Assembly: GCA_046350095.1 (NCBI GenBank)
Contig: JAXMBA010000006.1
Span: forward strand, 310,001-374,000
Length of the DNA: 64,000 nucleotides
From: Urbifossiella sp046350095
Lineage (GTDB): Bacteria; Planctomycetota; Planctomycetia; Gemmatales; Gemmataceae
Direction: 5' to 3'
Below, in pieces: positions 7,461 through 16,399 of the stretch. The position numbers and the translations under genes were made by a program. Under the pieces are notes generated by a model. The model ran no database searches and had not been told where the DNA came from. It saw nothing but the letters and a program-made list of their open reading frames with translations. Within the stretch, counting starts at the first letter, position 1. The number at the start of each line of letters is the position of its first letter.

Positions 7461-8519
7461 TTACTCGATTGTTGCGACCAAGCCCTCAATGTTCGGCTGC
7501 TGCTTATCCAGCTGAGTCTGGTTCACAACGCTCGTTCGGCCCATGATTCGGTGCGGACCAGCCGTCAGGCTCACGATGGGAATACCGAGTGCGCCGGACA
7601 CGACGGATGCGGTGTTCGCGTCCGATACTTCGTACTGGAACATCTCCCGGAAGGTTCTCTGGTTCACCGGTGCCGGCGCCCCTCCGGGGTGAACGCAAAA
7701 GTGCCCAGGATCGACGCGCCAAATCGCGAAGATCTCGGCCCCGATGGCACTGACCACCGTCCGGAAGGCCGCTGCTGAAGCGCGGTTGGCCTGCGTGAGT
7801 CGGTTGCCGATGTAGCAGTAGATCTCGGGGAGCCGCAGGTTGAACTGCTCCGACTGCCGCACGAATTCCGATCGCTCACCACCCAACAGACGCGTGGTGC
7901 CGTAGAGCAGCGAGAGTACGGTGCGCACCGCACGCCGGGAAGAGCCATCCGCCGAAAAGGGGATGAGCAGCCGCTCCGCCGCGGACAGCGCGAGTTCGGT
8001 GTAGATGCCGAAGCTCGGGTTGCAGTCGATGAATACCGTGATCCTGTCCGTGTTCCACTTCTGTCGGACGTCGTTGATGAGGTCCCGGATCCACATATGC
8101 ACCCGCGCCCACGCATCGTCCGGCCCGGGCCTGGCGGCCCCGGAGACGCGGGAGGCGAGCATCTCCAGCTCCTCGTCGCCGACCACCAGGTAGAGGTTAT
8201 TGGCAATGTGGTGGTTGTGGTCCGCCACGCGGTGGAGGTATCGGGCACCGATCCGAGGGTTCTGATACGGGCTCGCGATGCGTTCCCGGACATACCCAGC
8301 GATCGTGAGCCGTGGGTCGGCCGAGGAAAGGGAGTCGAGCACGACTTCGCCCCGCTCCATCCCTCCTAAGAGCATGCTCGACGAGTTCGCCTGCGGACAC
8401 AGGTCGATGACAAGGACGTTTTGGTCACGGTGCGTTCGCGCGTATTCGGCGGCGATCTGGAACGTCAGGTAGCTCTTCCCGACCCCGCCTTTATTGTTCC
8501 ACAGCGCGTAAATTGGCAT
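7461..8519 (-). CDS. ParA/MinD-type P-loop ATPase
   Basis: A 352-residue ATPase of the ParA family. The deviant Walker A KGGVGKS is at 10-16 with the signature Lys10, followed by VLVIDLCPQANSS (A' motif) and ITVFIDCNPSFGIYTELALSAAERLLIPFSADGSS (Walker B and switch). Family members dimerise on ATP and DNA to position plasmids, islands or protein complexes. It is longer than plasmid ParA (about 250-280), with inserts around 95-150 and a C-terminal extension. ATG 8519 is chosen because GGAGGGG lies 8 nt upstream. It heads a three-gene operon whose partners are not recognisable ParB proteins. A role in element maintenance or defence is inferred only. Confidence 0.9.
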   Translation of the reverse strand: MPIYALWNNKGGVGKSYLTFQIAAEYARTHRDQNVLVIDLCPQANSSSMLLGGMERGEVVLDSLSSADPRLTIAGYVRERIASPYQNPRIGARYLHRVADHNHHIANNLYLVVGDEELEMLASRVSGAARPGPDDAWARVHMWIRDLINDVRQKWNTDRITVFIDCNPSFGIYTELALSAAERLLIPFSADGSSRRAVRTVLSLLYGTTRLLGGERSEFVRQSEQFNLRLPEIYCYIGNRLTQANRASAAAFRTVVSAIGAEIFAIWRVDPGHFCVHPGGAPAPVNQRTFREMFQYEVSDANTASVVSGALGIPIVSLTAGPHRIMGRTSVVNQTQLDKQQPNIEGLVATIE

Positions 8520-8693
8520 CGGCGTTTCCCCTCCGCGTTGCGAGCACGAACCCTCTTCGGCGTCCCGAGCAGGCATCCTACAGAAGCCCGTTTTATTAGA
8601 GTTAAGAATTCTTCCTGACAGCAACTCTCGAATTTGACGGTGGTTACGGATGTGCCCAAAGAATCGACTCTCGCGACACGACGTTGTGACGGT

Positions 8694-8870
8694 CACCCGG
8701 CGGTAGCTAGCGTCGTGCCCCGGGGCTAGGTCGCCGACGGCCCGCAGCACGTTGGCCACGGTGCGCCGGCCGGTGGTCCGGATGTTCGCCGCGGTCAGGG
8801 TGACGAACCGGGCGAAGGTGGGCTGGTTGGAGCGCGGGAGGAGCGGCTGGGCTTCGGCGGGGAGGAGCAT
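8694..8870 (-). pseudogene. N-terminal fragment of a DDE transposase
   Basis: A 59-codon fragment reading PLLPRSNQPTFARFVTLTAA, TTGRRTVANVLRAVG and LAPGHDASYRRV, which resembles the conserved N-terminus of planctomycete DDE transposases (FARFV...TTGRRTV.N.LR..G.L..GH..SYHRV). The similarity stops at SYRRV, after which the frame continues into unrelated sequence upstream of parA. The remaining several hundred codons are absent. It is an insertion-sequence relic; a family call would need a database search. Confidence 0.65.
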
Positions 8871-9315
8871 GGCGGCCGTCCGTGGGCAGCGAAGCCGGGG
8901 CGATCACCCCGCCATGCTACCCACGGCGCGACACCGGAAACTTTACAAGTCGAGCGAGAAGACGCTGCCACACCCGCGCAGAAATCGCACAAACCGCAGA
9001 AAGGCCATCGCCATCCGCGGCCTCGTCCGGGCACTTGTTTCTAAAACCGGGCCAACCCCACCCCCATCGTGAGTCCTTCCAGTTGGGAGGTAGGGTTGCA
9101 CCACCAGACACAGACCAGTCGGGGGGGAGAGACTTTTTCACAGGCGGACATCCACGAATCCGACTGACCGCTACTGGGAGGGACGCTGCGCCGCGCGATT
9201 CGGATCGATCGTACCACCGGAAGCCATAGCAGCGTGGTCGTGCAACGGTTCGCGCTGGCAGACACGTCCGGGCGGGTGTAGGCTACCACCCTCACCCGAT
9301 CCGCTGGACGCGCCG
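8871..9315. other. Intergenic region before the restriction locus
   Basis: A 445-nt stretch upstream of the helicase gene, of lower GC than the flanking genes, with no credible gene. It must hold the promoter of the restriction operon, but I see no clear -35/-10 pair. A purine tract GGGGGGGAGAGAC at about 9122 and a leftover of the transposase fragment at its left edge are the only notable elements. Confidence 0.4.
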
Positions 9316-12300
9316 ATGCCCCCGGTCGTCATCGACAACCCGATCCTCAACTCGCCGTACCGCGAGCCGACCCGGCACTTCCGGTTTGACGCCAGCAATC
9401 AGATCACTAGCACCGTCGATCCGGGCCGCCGCGGGAGCAGCTATTTCCTTCCCATCGCGGCACCGAAGAAGAAGGCCGCGCCTGGGCTGTTCGACCAAGA
9501 CATTGAGGAGAAGAAGGAAGAGAGCGGATACGTCAACAGCATCCGCTCGCTCGTGAAGAAGTGGCGGGACGTGGGCTGGCCGGACACCACGCCCGTTTCC
9601 CGCGCCCTGCTCGAACACTGGACCGCCGAAGACAGGTTTCGCCCGCTGTTCTTCTGCCAGGTCGAGGCACTCGAAACGTTGATCTTCGTCACCGAGGTGG
9701 CGAAGCAGACGAAGTACGGCGAGGACTGGATCGACGCCTACCTGCGGGAGAAGGCGGCCGACGCGGGCACCGAGCTGTTCCGGCTGGCGTGCAAGATGGC
9801 GACCGGGAGCGGGAAGACGGTCGTCATGTCGATGCTGATCGCCTGGCAGGTGCTCAACAAGCGGCATTACAAGCAGGACAGCCGGTTCACCGACGCCTTC
9901 CTCGTCGTCGCCCCGGGGATCACCATCCGCGACCGGCTGCGGGTGCTCCTGCCGTCCGACCCGGGCAACTACTACCGCGAGCTCGACATCGTCCCGGCCG
10001 AGTACCGCGCCGACCTCGGCACGGCGCGGATCGCCGTCACCAACTTCCACGCCTTCAAGCCGCGGGAGAAGGGCGACGCCGGCGGGCTGACAAAGCGCGT
10101 CCTTACCGCCAAGACCCCTGGCGCGTTCACCGAGTCGGCCGACGAGATGGTCAACCGGGTCTGCAAAGACCTCGGCACACACCGCGAGATCATGGTCATC
10201 AACGACGAGGCCCACCACTGCTACCGCGGCCGACCGGAGTCGTCGAAGGAGAAGATGACGAAGGAGGAGGCGAGCGAGGCGAAGGCCCGGGCCGAGGAGG
10301 CGCGGCTGTGGATCACCGGGTTGGAGGCGGTTCACAAGAAGGTCGGTGTGAAGGCCGTGTTCGACCTGTCGGCCACGCCGTTCTACCTCAAGGGGTCGGG
10401 CTACCCGGAGGGGACGCTGTTCCCGTGGGTTGTGTCCGACTTCTCCCTCATGGACGCCATCGAGTCGGGGATCGTCAAGATTCCCCGGGTGCCGATCGCC
10501 GACAACGCGATGACCGGCGACTACCCGAAGTACCGCAACCTGTGGGTGGACATCCGGGACGGGCTCAAGGACGTGCGCCGCGGGCCGGACGACGCCCACA
10601 CTGCGCCGCTGCTGCCCGGGCTGCTCGAAGGGGCTCTAAAGAGCCTCTACGGGCACTACGCCCGGAAGTTCGCCGAGTGGGATGCGGACGAGGAGGCAAA
10701 GGCCAACGGCAGCACCCCGCCCGTGTTTATCGTCGTCTGCAACAACACGAACGTCAGCCGGGCGGTGTTCGACTACGTTGCCGGGTACGAGGTCGCCGAC
10801 CAGCACCCCGACGGCGCGCCGCTGGTCGCACCCGGGGCACTGCCGCTGTTCAGCAACGAGAAGGGGCAACGCTGGCTGCACCGCCCGAACACCATCCTCG
10901 TGGACAGCCGGCAGCTCGAATCCGGCGAAGGCATGTCCGACGACTTCCGCAAGTTCGCCGCCCACCAGATCGAGGACTTCAAGGCGGAGTACCGGCGGCG
11001 CTTCCCCGGCCGCGACGCCGAGAGCCTGGACGACGACGACCTGATGCGCGAGGTGCTCAACACCGTCGGCAAGCCGGGGAAGCTCGGCGAACACGTCCGG
11101 TGCGTGGTGTCGGTGTCCATGCTCACCGAAGGGTGGGACTGCAACACCGTCACCCACATCCTCGGCGTGCGGGCTTTCGGCACGCGCCTGTTGTGCGAAC
11201 AGGTCATGGGCCGCGGGCTCCGCCGACGCAGCTACGCGGTCGGTGACGACGGGATGCTGGCCCCGGAGTACGCCGACATCTTCGGCGTGCCGTTCACCGG
11301 GTTCCCGGTCGCCGGGCTCGCCGAGGAGCGCACCCCGCCCACCCCGAAGCCGGGGAAGGCCGTCCGCGCGATGCCCGAGCGGCTGACCGCGGCGCCGTGG
11401 CTGGAAGTCACGTTCCCGCGCGTCGTCGGCTACCGGTTCGACGTGCCGGCCGAGCAGCTGTCGGCGCAGTTCGACACCTCGCACAAAGTCGTCCTGACCA
11501 CCCAGGACTTGCCCACGAGCACGCTCAACGCCCCGATCTACGGGGAGAAGGCCGAGTTCACCCTCAAGGAGACGGCCGCGCTCCGCCCGCAGGCGGTGGC
11601 GTTCACCCTCGCCACCCACCTGCAACGGCACCACTTCCGGGACAAGCCGTGGCTGTTCCCGCAGCTGCTCGGCATCGTCCGAGACTGGCTCGGCGACCCG
11701 GACGGGGACTCGCCGAACGTGGACTACGGGGACGACACGTTCCCCGGCCTGCTCACCCTCAGTGAGAAGAAGCACGCCGTCTGCGAGAAGATTCACCACG
11801 CGATCGTCCGGGCGTCCGGCGGGGCGGAGCGGCTGCGGGCCGAGCTCCAGCCCGGCGACTCGATCGGCACCACGGCGGGCGTGTCGTTCGACACGGTGAA
11901 AGACTGCTGGACGACGGACCCGGCGAAGTGCCACATGAACCTCGTCCCACAGGACAGCGATTGGGAAACCGCCGTCTGCGAGAAGCTGGAGAGCATGGAC
12001 GAGGTGCGGGCCTACGCCAAGAACCAGGGGATCGGGTTTCGCGTGCCGTACACCTGCGACGGCCGGGCCGGGAACTATTACCCGGACCTGATCGTGAAGC
12101 TGGACGACGGCCACGGCACCGGCGACCTGCTGAACCTCGTCCTCGAAGTGTCCGGGCAGAAGAAGAAGGAGAAGGACGCGAAGGTGCAGACGGCGAAGAC
12201 GCTGTGGGTGCCGGCGGTGAACAACCTCGGCACGTTTCGCCGGTGGGCGTTCCTCGAAATCGACGGAACGAACCTGCACAAGACGAAGCAGGAGATTCGC

Positions 12301-12330
12301 AAGCTGGTCAAGGACTTGTCGGGGAAGTAG
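9316..12330 (+). CDS. Type III-like restriction enzyme, SF2 helicase-nuclease (Res)
   Basis: A 1004-residue restriction subunit. SF2 motifs are motif I ATGSGKT (162-168), motif II NDEAHH (DEAH at 297-300), motif III SATP (352-355) and motif VI QVMGRGLRRR (from 629). The C-terminus holds a PD-(D/E)XK-like segment, YYPDLIV (Asp924) and LVLEVSGQKK (Glu944), where the usual E-x-K reads E-V-S. It would translocate on DNA and cleave unmodified target DNA with the methyltransferase at 12976. The overall plan, including WVPAVNNLGTFRRWAFLEI near the end, recalls the long Res family sometimes labelled BPTD_3080, from memory. It is the first gene of a restriction operon in the element. Confidence 0.88.
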   Translation: MPPVVIDNPILNSPYREPTRHFRFDASNQITSTVDPGRRGSSYFLPIAAPKKKAAPGLFDQDIEEKKEESGYVNSIRSLVKKWRDVGWPDTTPVSRALLEHWTAEDRFRPLFFCQVEALETLIFVTEVAKQTKYGEDWIDAYLREKAADAGTELFRLACKMATGSGKTVVMSMLIAWQVLNKRHYKQDSRFTDAFLVVAPGITIRDRLRVLLPSDPGNYYRELDIVPAEYRADLGTARIAVTNFHAFKPREKGDAGGLTKRVLTAKTPGAFTESADEMVNRVCKDLGTHREIMVINDEAHHCYRGRPESSKEKMTKEEASEAKARAEEARLWITGLEAVHKKVGVKAVFDLSATPFYLKGSGYPEGTLFPWVVSDFSLMDAIESGIVKIPRVPIADNAMTGDYPKYRNLWVDIRDGLKDVRRGPDDAHTAPLLPGLLEGALKSLYGHYARKFAEWDADEEAKANGSTPPVFIVVCNNTNVSRAVFDYVAGYEVADQHPDGAPLVAPGALPLFSNEKGQRWLHRPNTILVDSRQLESGEGMSDDFRKFAAHQIEDFKAEYRRRFPGRDAESLDDDDLMREVLNTVGKPGKLGEHVRCVVSVSMLTEGWDCNTVTHILGVRAFGTRLLCEQVMGRGLRRRSYAVGDDGMLAPEYADIFGVPFTGFPVAGLAEERTPPTPKPGKAVRAMPERLTAAPWLEVTFPRVVGYRFDVPAEQLSAQFDTSHKVVLTTQDLPTSTLNAPIYGEKAEFTLKETAALRPQAVAFTLATHLQRHHFRDKPWLFPQLLGIVRDWLGDPDGDSPNVDYGDDTFPGLLTLSEKKHAVCEKIHHAIVRASGGAERLRAELQPGDSIGTTAGVSFDTVKDCWTTDPAKCHMNLVPQDSDWETAVCEKLESMDEVRAYAKNQGIGFRVPYTCDGRAGNYYPDLIVKLDDGHGTGDLLNLVLEVSGQKKKEKDAKVQTAKTLWVPAVNNLGTFRRWAFLEIDGTNLHKTKQEIRKLVKDLSGK

Positions 12331-12376
12331 CCGGGGCTGGCGACAGCGGTGCGGATGCCGACAGACGGGGCCAACG

Positions 12377-12967
12377 ATGACCGACGTGGAATGCCGATAC
12401 TCGGTAATCACGACTTTCGCCGGGTGGACCGCCCTGTCGGCGCTGCGCTCCGGCTCGCCGGTCAAGTCGAGGGCAGACATCTACCCGCTGCTCGAACGGG
12501 CAGACTTCGCTCCCCTCCTCACGCCGGCCAGTGGGCCGGTGTCGGCTGAGGAGTTTGCGGACTGGCACCGAGGCGCAACGGACCGCATCCAGACGGCGGC
12601 GCCGAAGCTCGTCGTCGGGTGGGCCACGAAGATGCTCAACGTCTATCTCAAGACCGCCGCCTACGTCGGCGACCTCGGCCGGCCGGGTTTGAGGGACGTA
12701 CTTCACCCGCCGATCGACGGCGGGTTGTGGAACGGATTGGAGAGCTGGTTGAACGCCCGGATCGAGCCGCCGAACGCGGCGCTCCTCGCCCGCACCCACG
12801 CCGTCCGGCGGATCAAGCTGATTACCGACTACCCGACTTATGAGGCGATCATCGCCGGGTGCCGCGAAGTAGCGGCGGCCGTCCCGTGCCGGCTGGTCGA
12901 GCTTGAACAGTTCTGGGAAGGCGCGGCCGCCCCGCGCGCCCGCCGTCCGCTCCGCTCACGCCCGTAG
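12377..12967 (+). CDS. Unknown protein between Res and Mod
   Basis: A 196-residue protein encoded between the restriction and methyltransferase genes (46 nt after the first, 8 nt before the second), so almost certainly co-expressed. It is mostly helical: TTFAGWTALSALRSG, a middle with VVGWATKMLNVYLKTAAYVG, then GLWNGLESWLNARIE and ITDYPTYEAIIAGCREVAA, with an Arg-rich tail. No catalytic motif or membrane segment is visible. Its fixed position suggests an accessory of the restriction system, such as a specificity or regulatory factor, but this is inference from context only. Confidence 0.75.
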   Translation: MTDVECRYSVITTFAGWTALSALRSGSPVKSRADIYPLLERADFAPLLTPASGPVSAEEFADWHRGATDRIQTAAPKLVVGWATKMLNVYLKTAAYVGDLGRPGLRDVLHPPIDGGLWNGLESWLNARIEPPNAALLARTHAVRRIKLITDYPTYEAIIAGCREVAAAVPCRLVELEQFWEGAAAPRARRPLRSRP

Positions 12968-12975
12968 GTGCCACG

Positions 12976-15564
12976 ATGGCCAAGAGCAAGAAGCCCGCCG
13001 CGAAGGCCGTCGTCCCGGTCGAAGCGCACAAGCACGTCGCCGACACGCGGCGGAACATCCCCACCCGGGAGACCGCCGCCTTCGCCGCGGACGACGCCCC
13101 GCCCCGGTTCGTCGCCGCCCGCGACCGGTCGCTCGACCCGCAGCTCGTCTGGAAGGGGAAGGACGAACAGGACGCCGGCCCGCTCGACGTTCCAGCGGTG
13201 CCGATCCACGTCCAGGAGAAGGTCCACCCGCAGGCGATCGTCGAGGACGTGAAGGCCCGGGCGCGGGAAGGGCAGCCGGCCTACGACCTGTTCGCCGACT
13301 TCAACGGCCTCGACGACTTCTCCAAGAAGCTGGAGTTCTACCAGCACGACCAGCACTGGACGAACAGACTCATCCTCGGCGACAGCCTGCTGGTGATGGC
13401 GAGCCTGGCCGAGCGGGAGCGACTACGCGGGCAGGTGCAGTGCGTGTACTTCGACCCGCCCTACGGGATCAAGTTCGGCAGCAACTGGCAGGTGAGCACC
13501 AGAAAGCGGGACGTGAAGGACGCCAAGGCCGAAGACCTGACCCGCCAGCCGGAGCAGATCAAGGCGTTCCGCGACACCTGGGAGCTCGGCATCCACAGCT
13601 ACCTGACCTACCTCCGCGACCGCCTCGCCGCCGCCCGCGACCTGCTCACCGATAGCGGTAGCATCTTCGTCCAGATCGGCGACGAGAACGTGCATCTTGT
13701 GCGCACTCTCATGGACGAGGTGTTCGGAAGCGAGAACTTTGTGGTTCTCATCACGATTCAGAAGACCGGGGCACAACCGAGTGAGTTGCTGGCTGGTGTG
13801 GCCGACTACGTGGTGTGGTACGCAAAGGACAAAGAGCAGGTCAAGGCCCGGATGATCTACCGCCCCAAGGAGGTGGGGGTCGGTGAAGGCAGCGGCGCTC
13901 GCTACTCAACGGCTGACGCCGACGGGCGATACTTTCAACTTACCAGCCTGACATCCGCAAAGCCCCCGGGCAGCTTTCCCGTCAAGTTCGAGGGACAGAC
14001 CTTCGTCCCTGATGGCCGGTACTGGACTACCGGTGAGGATGGATTCAAAAAGCTTATCGCAGCGGGTCGGGTGGCGTGTACCGGGAAGACGATCCGCTAC
14101 AAGCGCTACCTAGACGACTTCCCTGCCTATCCGCTGACCTCGATCTGGACGGACGTAGCAGGCAGTCCGGACAAGACCTACGTAGTTCAAACCAGTCCGC
14201 TGGTCGTCCAGCGCTGCCTGCTGATGACGACGGACCCCGGCGACCTCGTTCTCGACCCAACGTGCGGAAGTGGTACGACCGCCTACGTCGCGGAGCAGTG
14301 GGGCCGGCGGTGGATCACCATCGACACATCGAGGGTGGCGCTGGCCCTGGCCCGGACCCGAATCATGTCCGCCCGGTATCCATACTACCTCCTTGCCGAC
14401 TCCCCCGAGGGGCGCAAGAAGCAGGCCGAGCTGGCCGGCACGATCCCAACGGCCGACGCCCCGGCGGCATTGCGGGACATCCACAAGGGGTTCGTGTACC
14501 GCACGGTGCCGCACGTCACACTCAAGAGCATCGCCAACAACCCGGACATCGAGGAGGGGATGACCCGTGAGGAGATCGACCGGGCCATCGCCCGCCACGC
14601 CGACTCCGAGACGCTGTTCGACCAGCCGTACACCGACAAGGACGTAGTCCGGCTGACCGGCCCGTTCACCGTCGAGAGCCTGTCCCCGCACCGGGCGCTA
14701 CCGACCCCGGCCGAGCCGGCGCCCGCGGCCGCTCCCGCCCCGGCGGCCGACTTCGGCACGATGATCCTCGACAACCTCCGCCGGGCCGGGGTGAAGGGGA
14801 CGGACAAGAAGCAGCGGATCACCCTCACCCGGCTGGACACGTTCCCCGGCACCTACATCCAGGCCGAGGGGGAGACCGACACCGGCGCCGCCGTGCGGGT
14901 GAGCGTCGGCCCGGAGTTCGGCACGGTCGGCGACGCGGACATCAAGAAGGCGGCGCTGGAGGCGATCAAGGGGAGCCGGTGCGACCTGTTGCTGGTGTGC
15001 GCGTTCGCGTTCGAGCCGAGCGTCCACGAGCAGACGGCCGAGCTGACGAAGGAGATCAAGCTCGGCAAGCTCACCATCCTTCCGGTGCGGATGAACCCCG
15101 ACCTGGCGATGGGCGACGAGTTGCTGAAGAAGACCGGCGCCGGGAACCTGTTCACGGTGTTCGGCGAGCCGGACGTGAAGCTCGACACGACGAAGGACGG
15201 GAAGGTGGTGGCGACGATCCGCGGCGTGGACGTGTTCGACCCCGGCACCGGCGCCGTCCGCACCGGCGACACCGACGACATCGCCTGTTGGTTCATCGAC
15301 ACCGACTACGACGGGCAGAGCTTCTTCGTCCGCCACGCCTACTTCCTGTACGGCGGGAAGGACACAAAGGACGGCCCCTACGACAAGCTGAAGAAGGCGC
15401 TGCGGGCGGAGATCGACGAGGCCGAGTGGGCGAAGCTGTACAGCGCGACGAGCCAGCCGTTCGACCCGCCGAAGACGGGGAAGATCGCCATCAAGGTCAT
15501 CAACCACTTCGGCGACGAGGTGCTGAAGGTGTACTCGGTGCCGCAGAAGGGGAAGGCGAAGTAG
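12976..15564 (+). CDS. Type III-like DNA methyltransferase (Mod)
   Basis: An 862-residue site-specific N6-adenine (or N4-cytosine) methyltransferase of the beta order: catalytic DPPY (160-163) precedes the SAM-binding DPTCGSGTT (427-435). Residues about 230-400 between them form the target-recognition region (TIQKTGAQPSELLAGVADYV onward) and have codon use less GC-biased than the flanks, suggesting an exchanged specificity cassette. About 350 residues after the methylase domain, including TLTRLDTFPGTYIQAEG and CWFIDTDYDGQSFFVRHAYF, form an extra C-terminal region typical of partners of long Res proteins. It would protect host sites from the helicase-nuclease at 9316. Confidence 0.92.
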   Translation: MAKSKKPAAKAVVPVEAHKHVADTRRNIPTRETAAFAADDAPPRFVAARDRSLDPQLVWKGKDEQDAGPLDVPAVPIHVQEKVHPQAIVEDVKARAREGQPAYDLFADFNGLDDFSKKLEFYQHDQHWTNRLILGDSLLVMASLAERERLRGQVQCVYFDPPYGIKFGSNWQVSTRKRDVKDAKAEDLTRQPEQIKAFRDTWELGIHSYLTYLRDRLAAARDLLTDSGSIFVQIGDENVHLVRTLMDEVFGSENFVVLITIQKTGAQPSELLAGVADYVVWYAKDKEQVKARMIYRPKEVGVGEGSGARYSTADADGRYFQLTSLTSAKPPGSFPVKFEGQTFVPDGRYWTTGEDGFKKLIAAGRVACTGKTIRYKRYLDDFPAYPLTSIWTDVAGSPDKTYVVQTSPLVVQRCLLMTTDPGDLVLDPTCGSGTTAYVAEQWGRRWITIDTSRVALALARTRIMSARYPYYLLADSPEGRKKQAELAGTIPTADAPAALRDIHKGFVYRTVPHVTLKSIANNPDIEEGMTREEIDRAIARHADSETLFDQPYTDKDVVRLTGPFTVESLSPHRALPTPAEPAPAAAPAPAADFGTMILDNLRRAGVKGTDKKQRITLTRLDTFPGTYIQAEGETDTGAAVRVSVGPEFGTVGDADIKKAALEAIKGSRCDLLLVCAFAFEPSVHEQTAELTKEIKLGKLTILPVRMNPDLAMGDELLKKTGAGNLFTVFGEPDVKLDTTKDGKVVATIRGVDVFDPGTGAVRTGDTDDIACWFIDTDYDGQSFFVRHAYFLYGGKDTKDGPYDKLKKALRAEIDEAEWAKLYSATSQPFDPPKTGKIAIKVINHFGDEVLKVYSVPQKGKAK

Positions 15565-16399
15565 TCCGCGCCTGCTCGCCGGTCACGACGTAAACCGACG
15601 GCCCGCCCTCGCCGGCAGCGCGCCGAGTACACCCGTGAACCCAACACAGAGGCCCCCCCCCTTTCGAGGGGATTGCCTTCCGCCGGCTGACTGATCCAAC
15701 GTGCGAGCCGGTCGCGTCGGCGCTCCGGCGAAAGGGGGGAGATACTGCCATCAGTCGAAGAGGTGTCGGCCTTCGTGTGGAACTACCCTGCCGGGAAGGC
15801 TATAGCCACTGGCGACCGGGGGCGGCCCCCCCGGCGTTGATCGTGTTGAGCGACGTACCCGGCCCGATTTTTTCCCGTTTTTCTCAACGGTCTCCCCTCA
15901 CGACTCGACCCCCCACAGGCCATAACCTGTACCAGAACGATTGAGCATCCTTTGCCCGACGCGACCACGCGCGGCCCATCGTCGTAGACCCCGTGAACGT
16001 GTTTGAGCTGAGGAGAGGCTCGTCACAGCGACCGTACCGGCGCTGTTCCCAGGGTCTTCCAGGGGATCGCATAAGATGCAACAGCAATTAGACTTGCGGC
16101 ATGGCTGCGGCGCTTAAGTGCCTAAATTGTTGCTGGTAGCCACTGAAAGTCTTGAAGTACAGAGATGACGGGCTTCACTCTGACGAACGTGCCTGAATGG
16201 CCGAATTCGTCCAGAAGAGCCCTCCCCCTCAATGGGCTGAATGGTCAAATTTACCCATTCAACGCAACGGAACAGCCTGGCAACGGCGCGGGGACCGGCC
16301 AGCGTGTTAAAGTCTCGAAGACCCAGTTCCTATCGACGTTCTCGTTGAACAAGTTCGCTTGTTTGTCACACGCGAGTGCGCGGAGCCAGGGCCTGAGGC
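15565..16399. other. Long intergenic region of the element
   Basis: An 835-nt stretch with no gene I can support. It is clearly lower in GC than the surroundings, especially 15890-16390. A small palindrome occurs at 16239-16260 (GAATGG with CCATTC, nested with AATGGG/CCCATT), possibly an operator for the gene at 16400. C8 and G4 homopolymer blocks near 15653-15672 could form the terminator of the methyltransferase gene. Short open frames at 15783-15968 (minus) and 16165-16449 (plus) lack ribosome sites and coding character. Confidence 0.4.
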
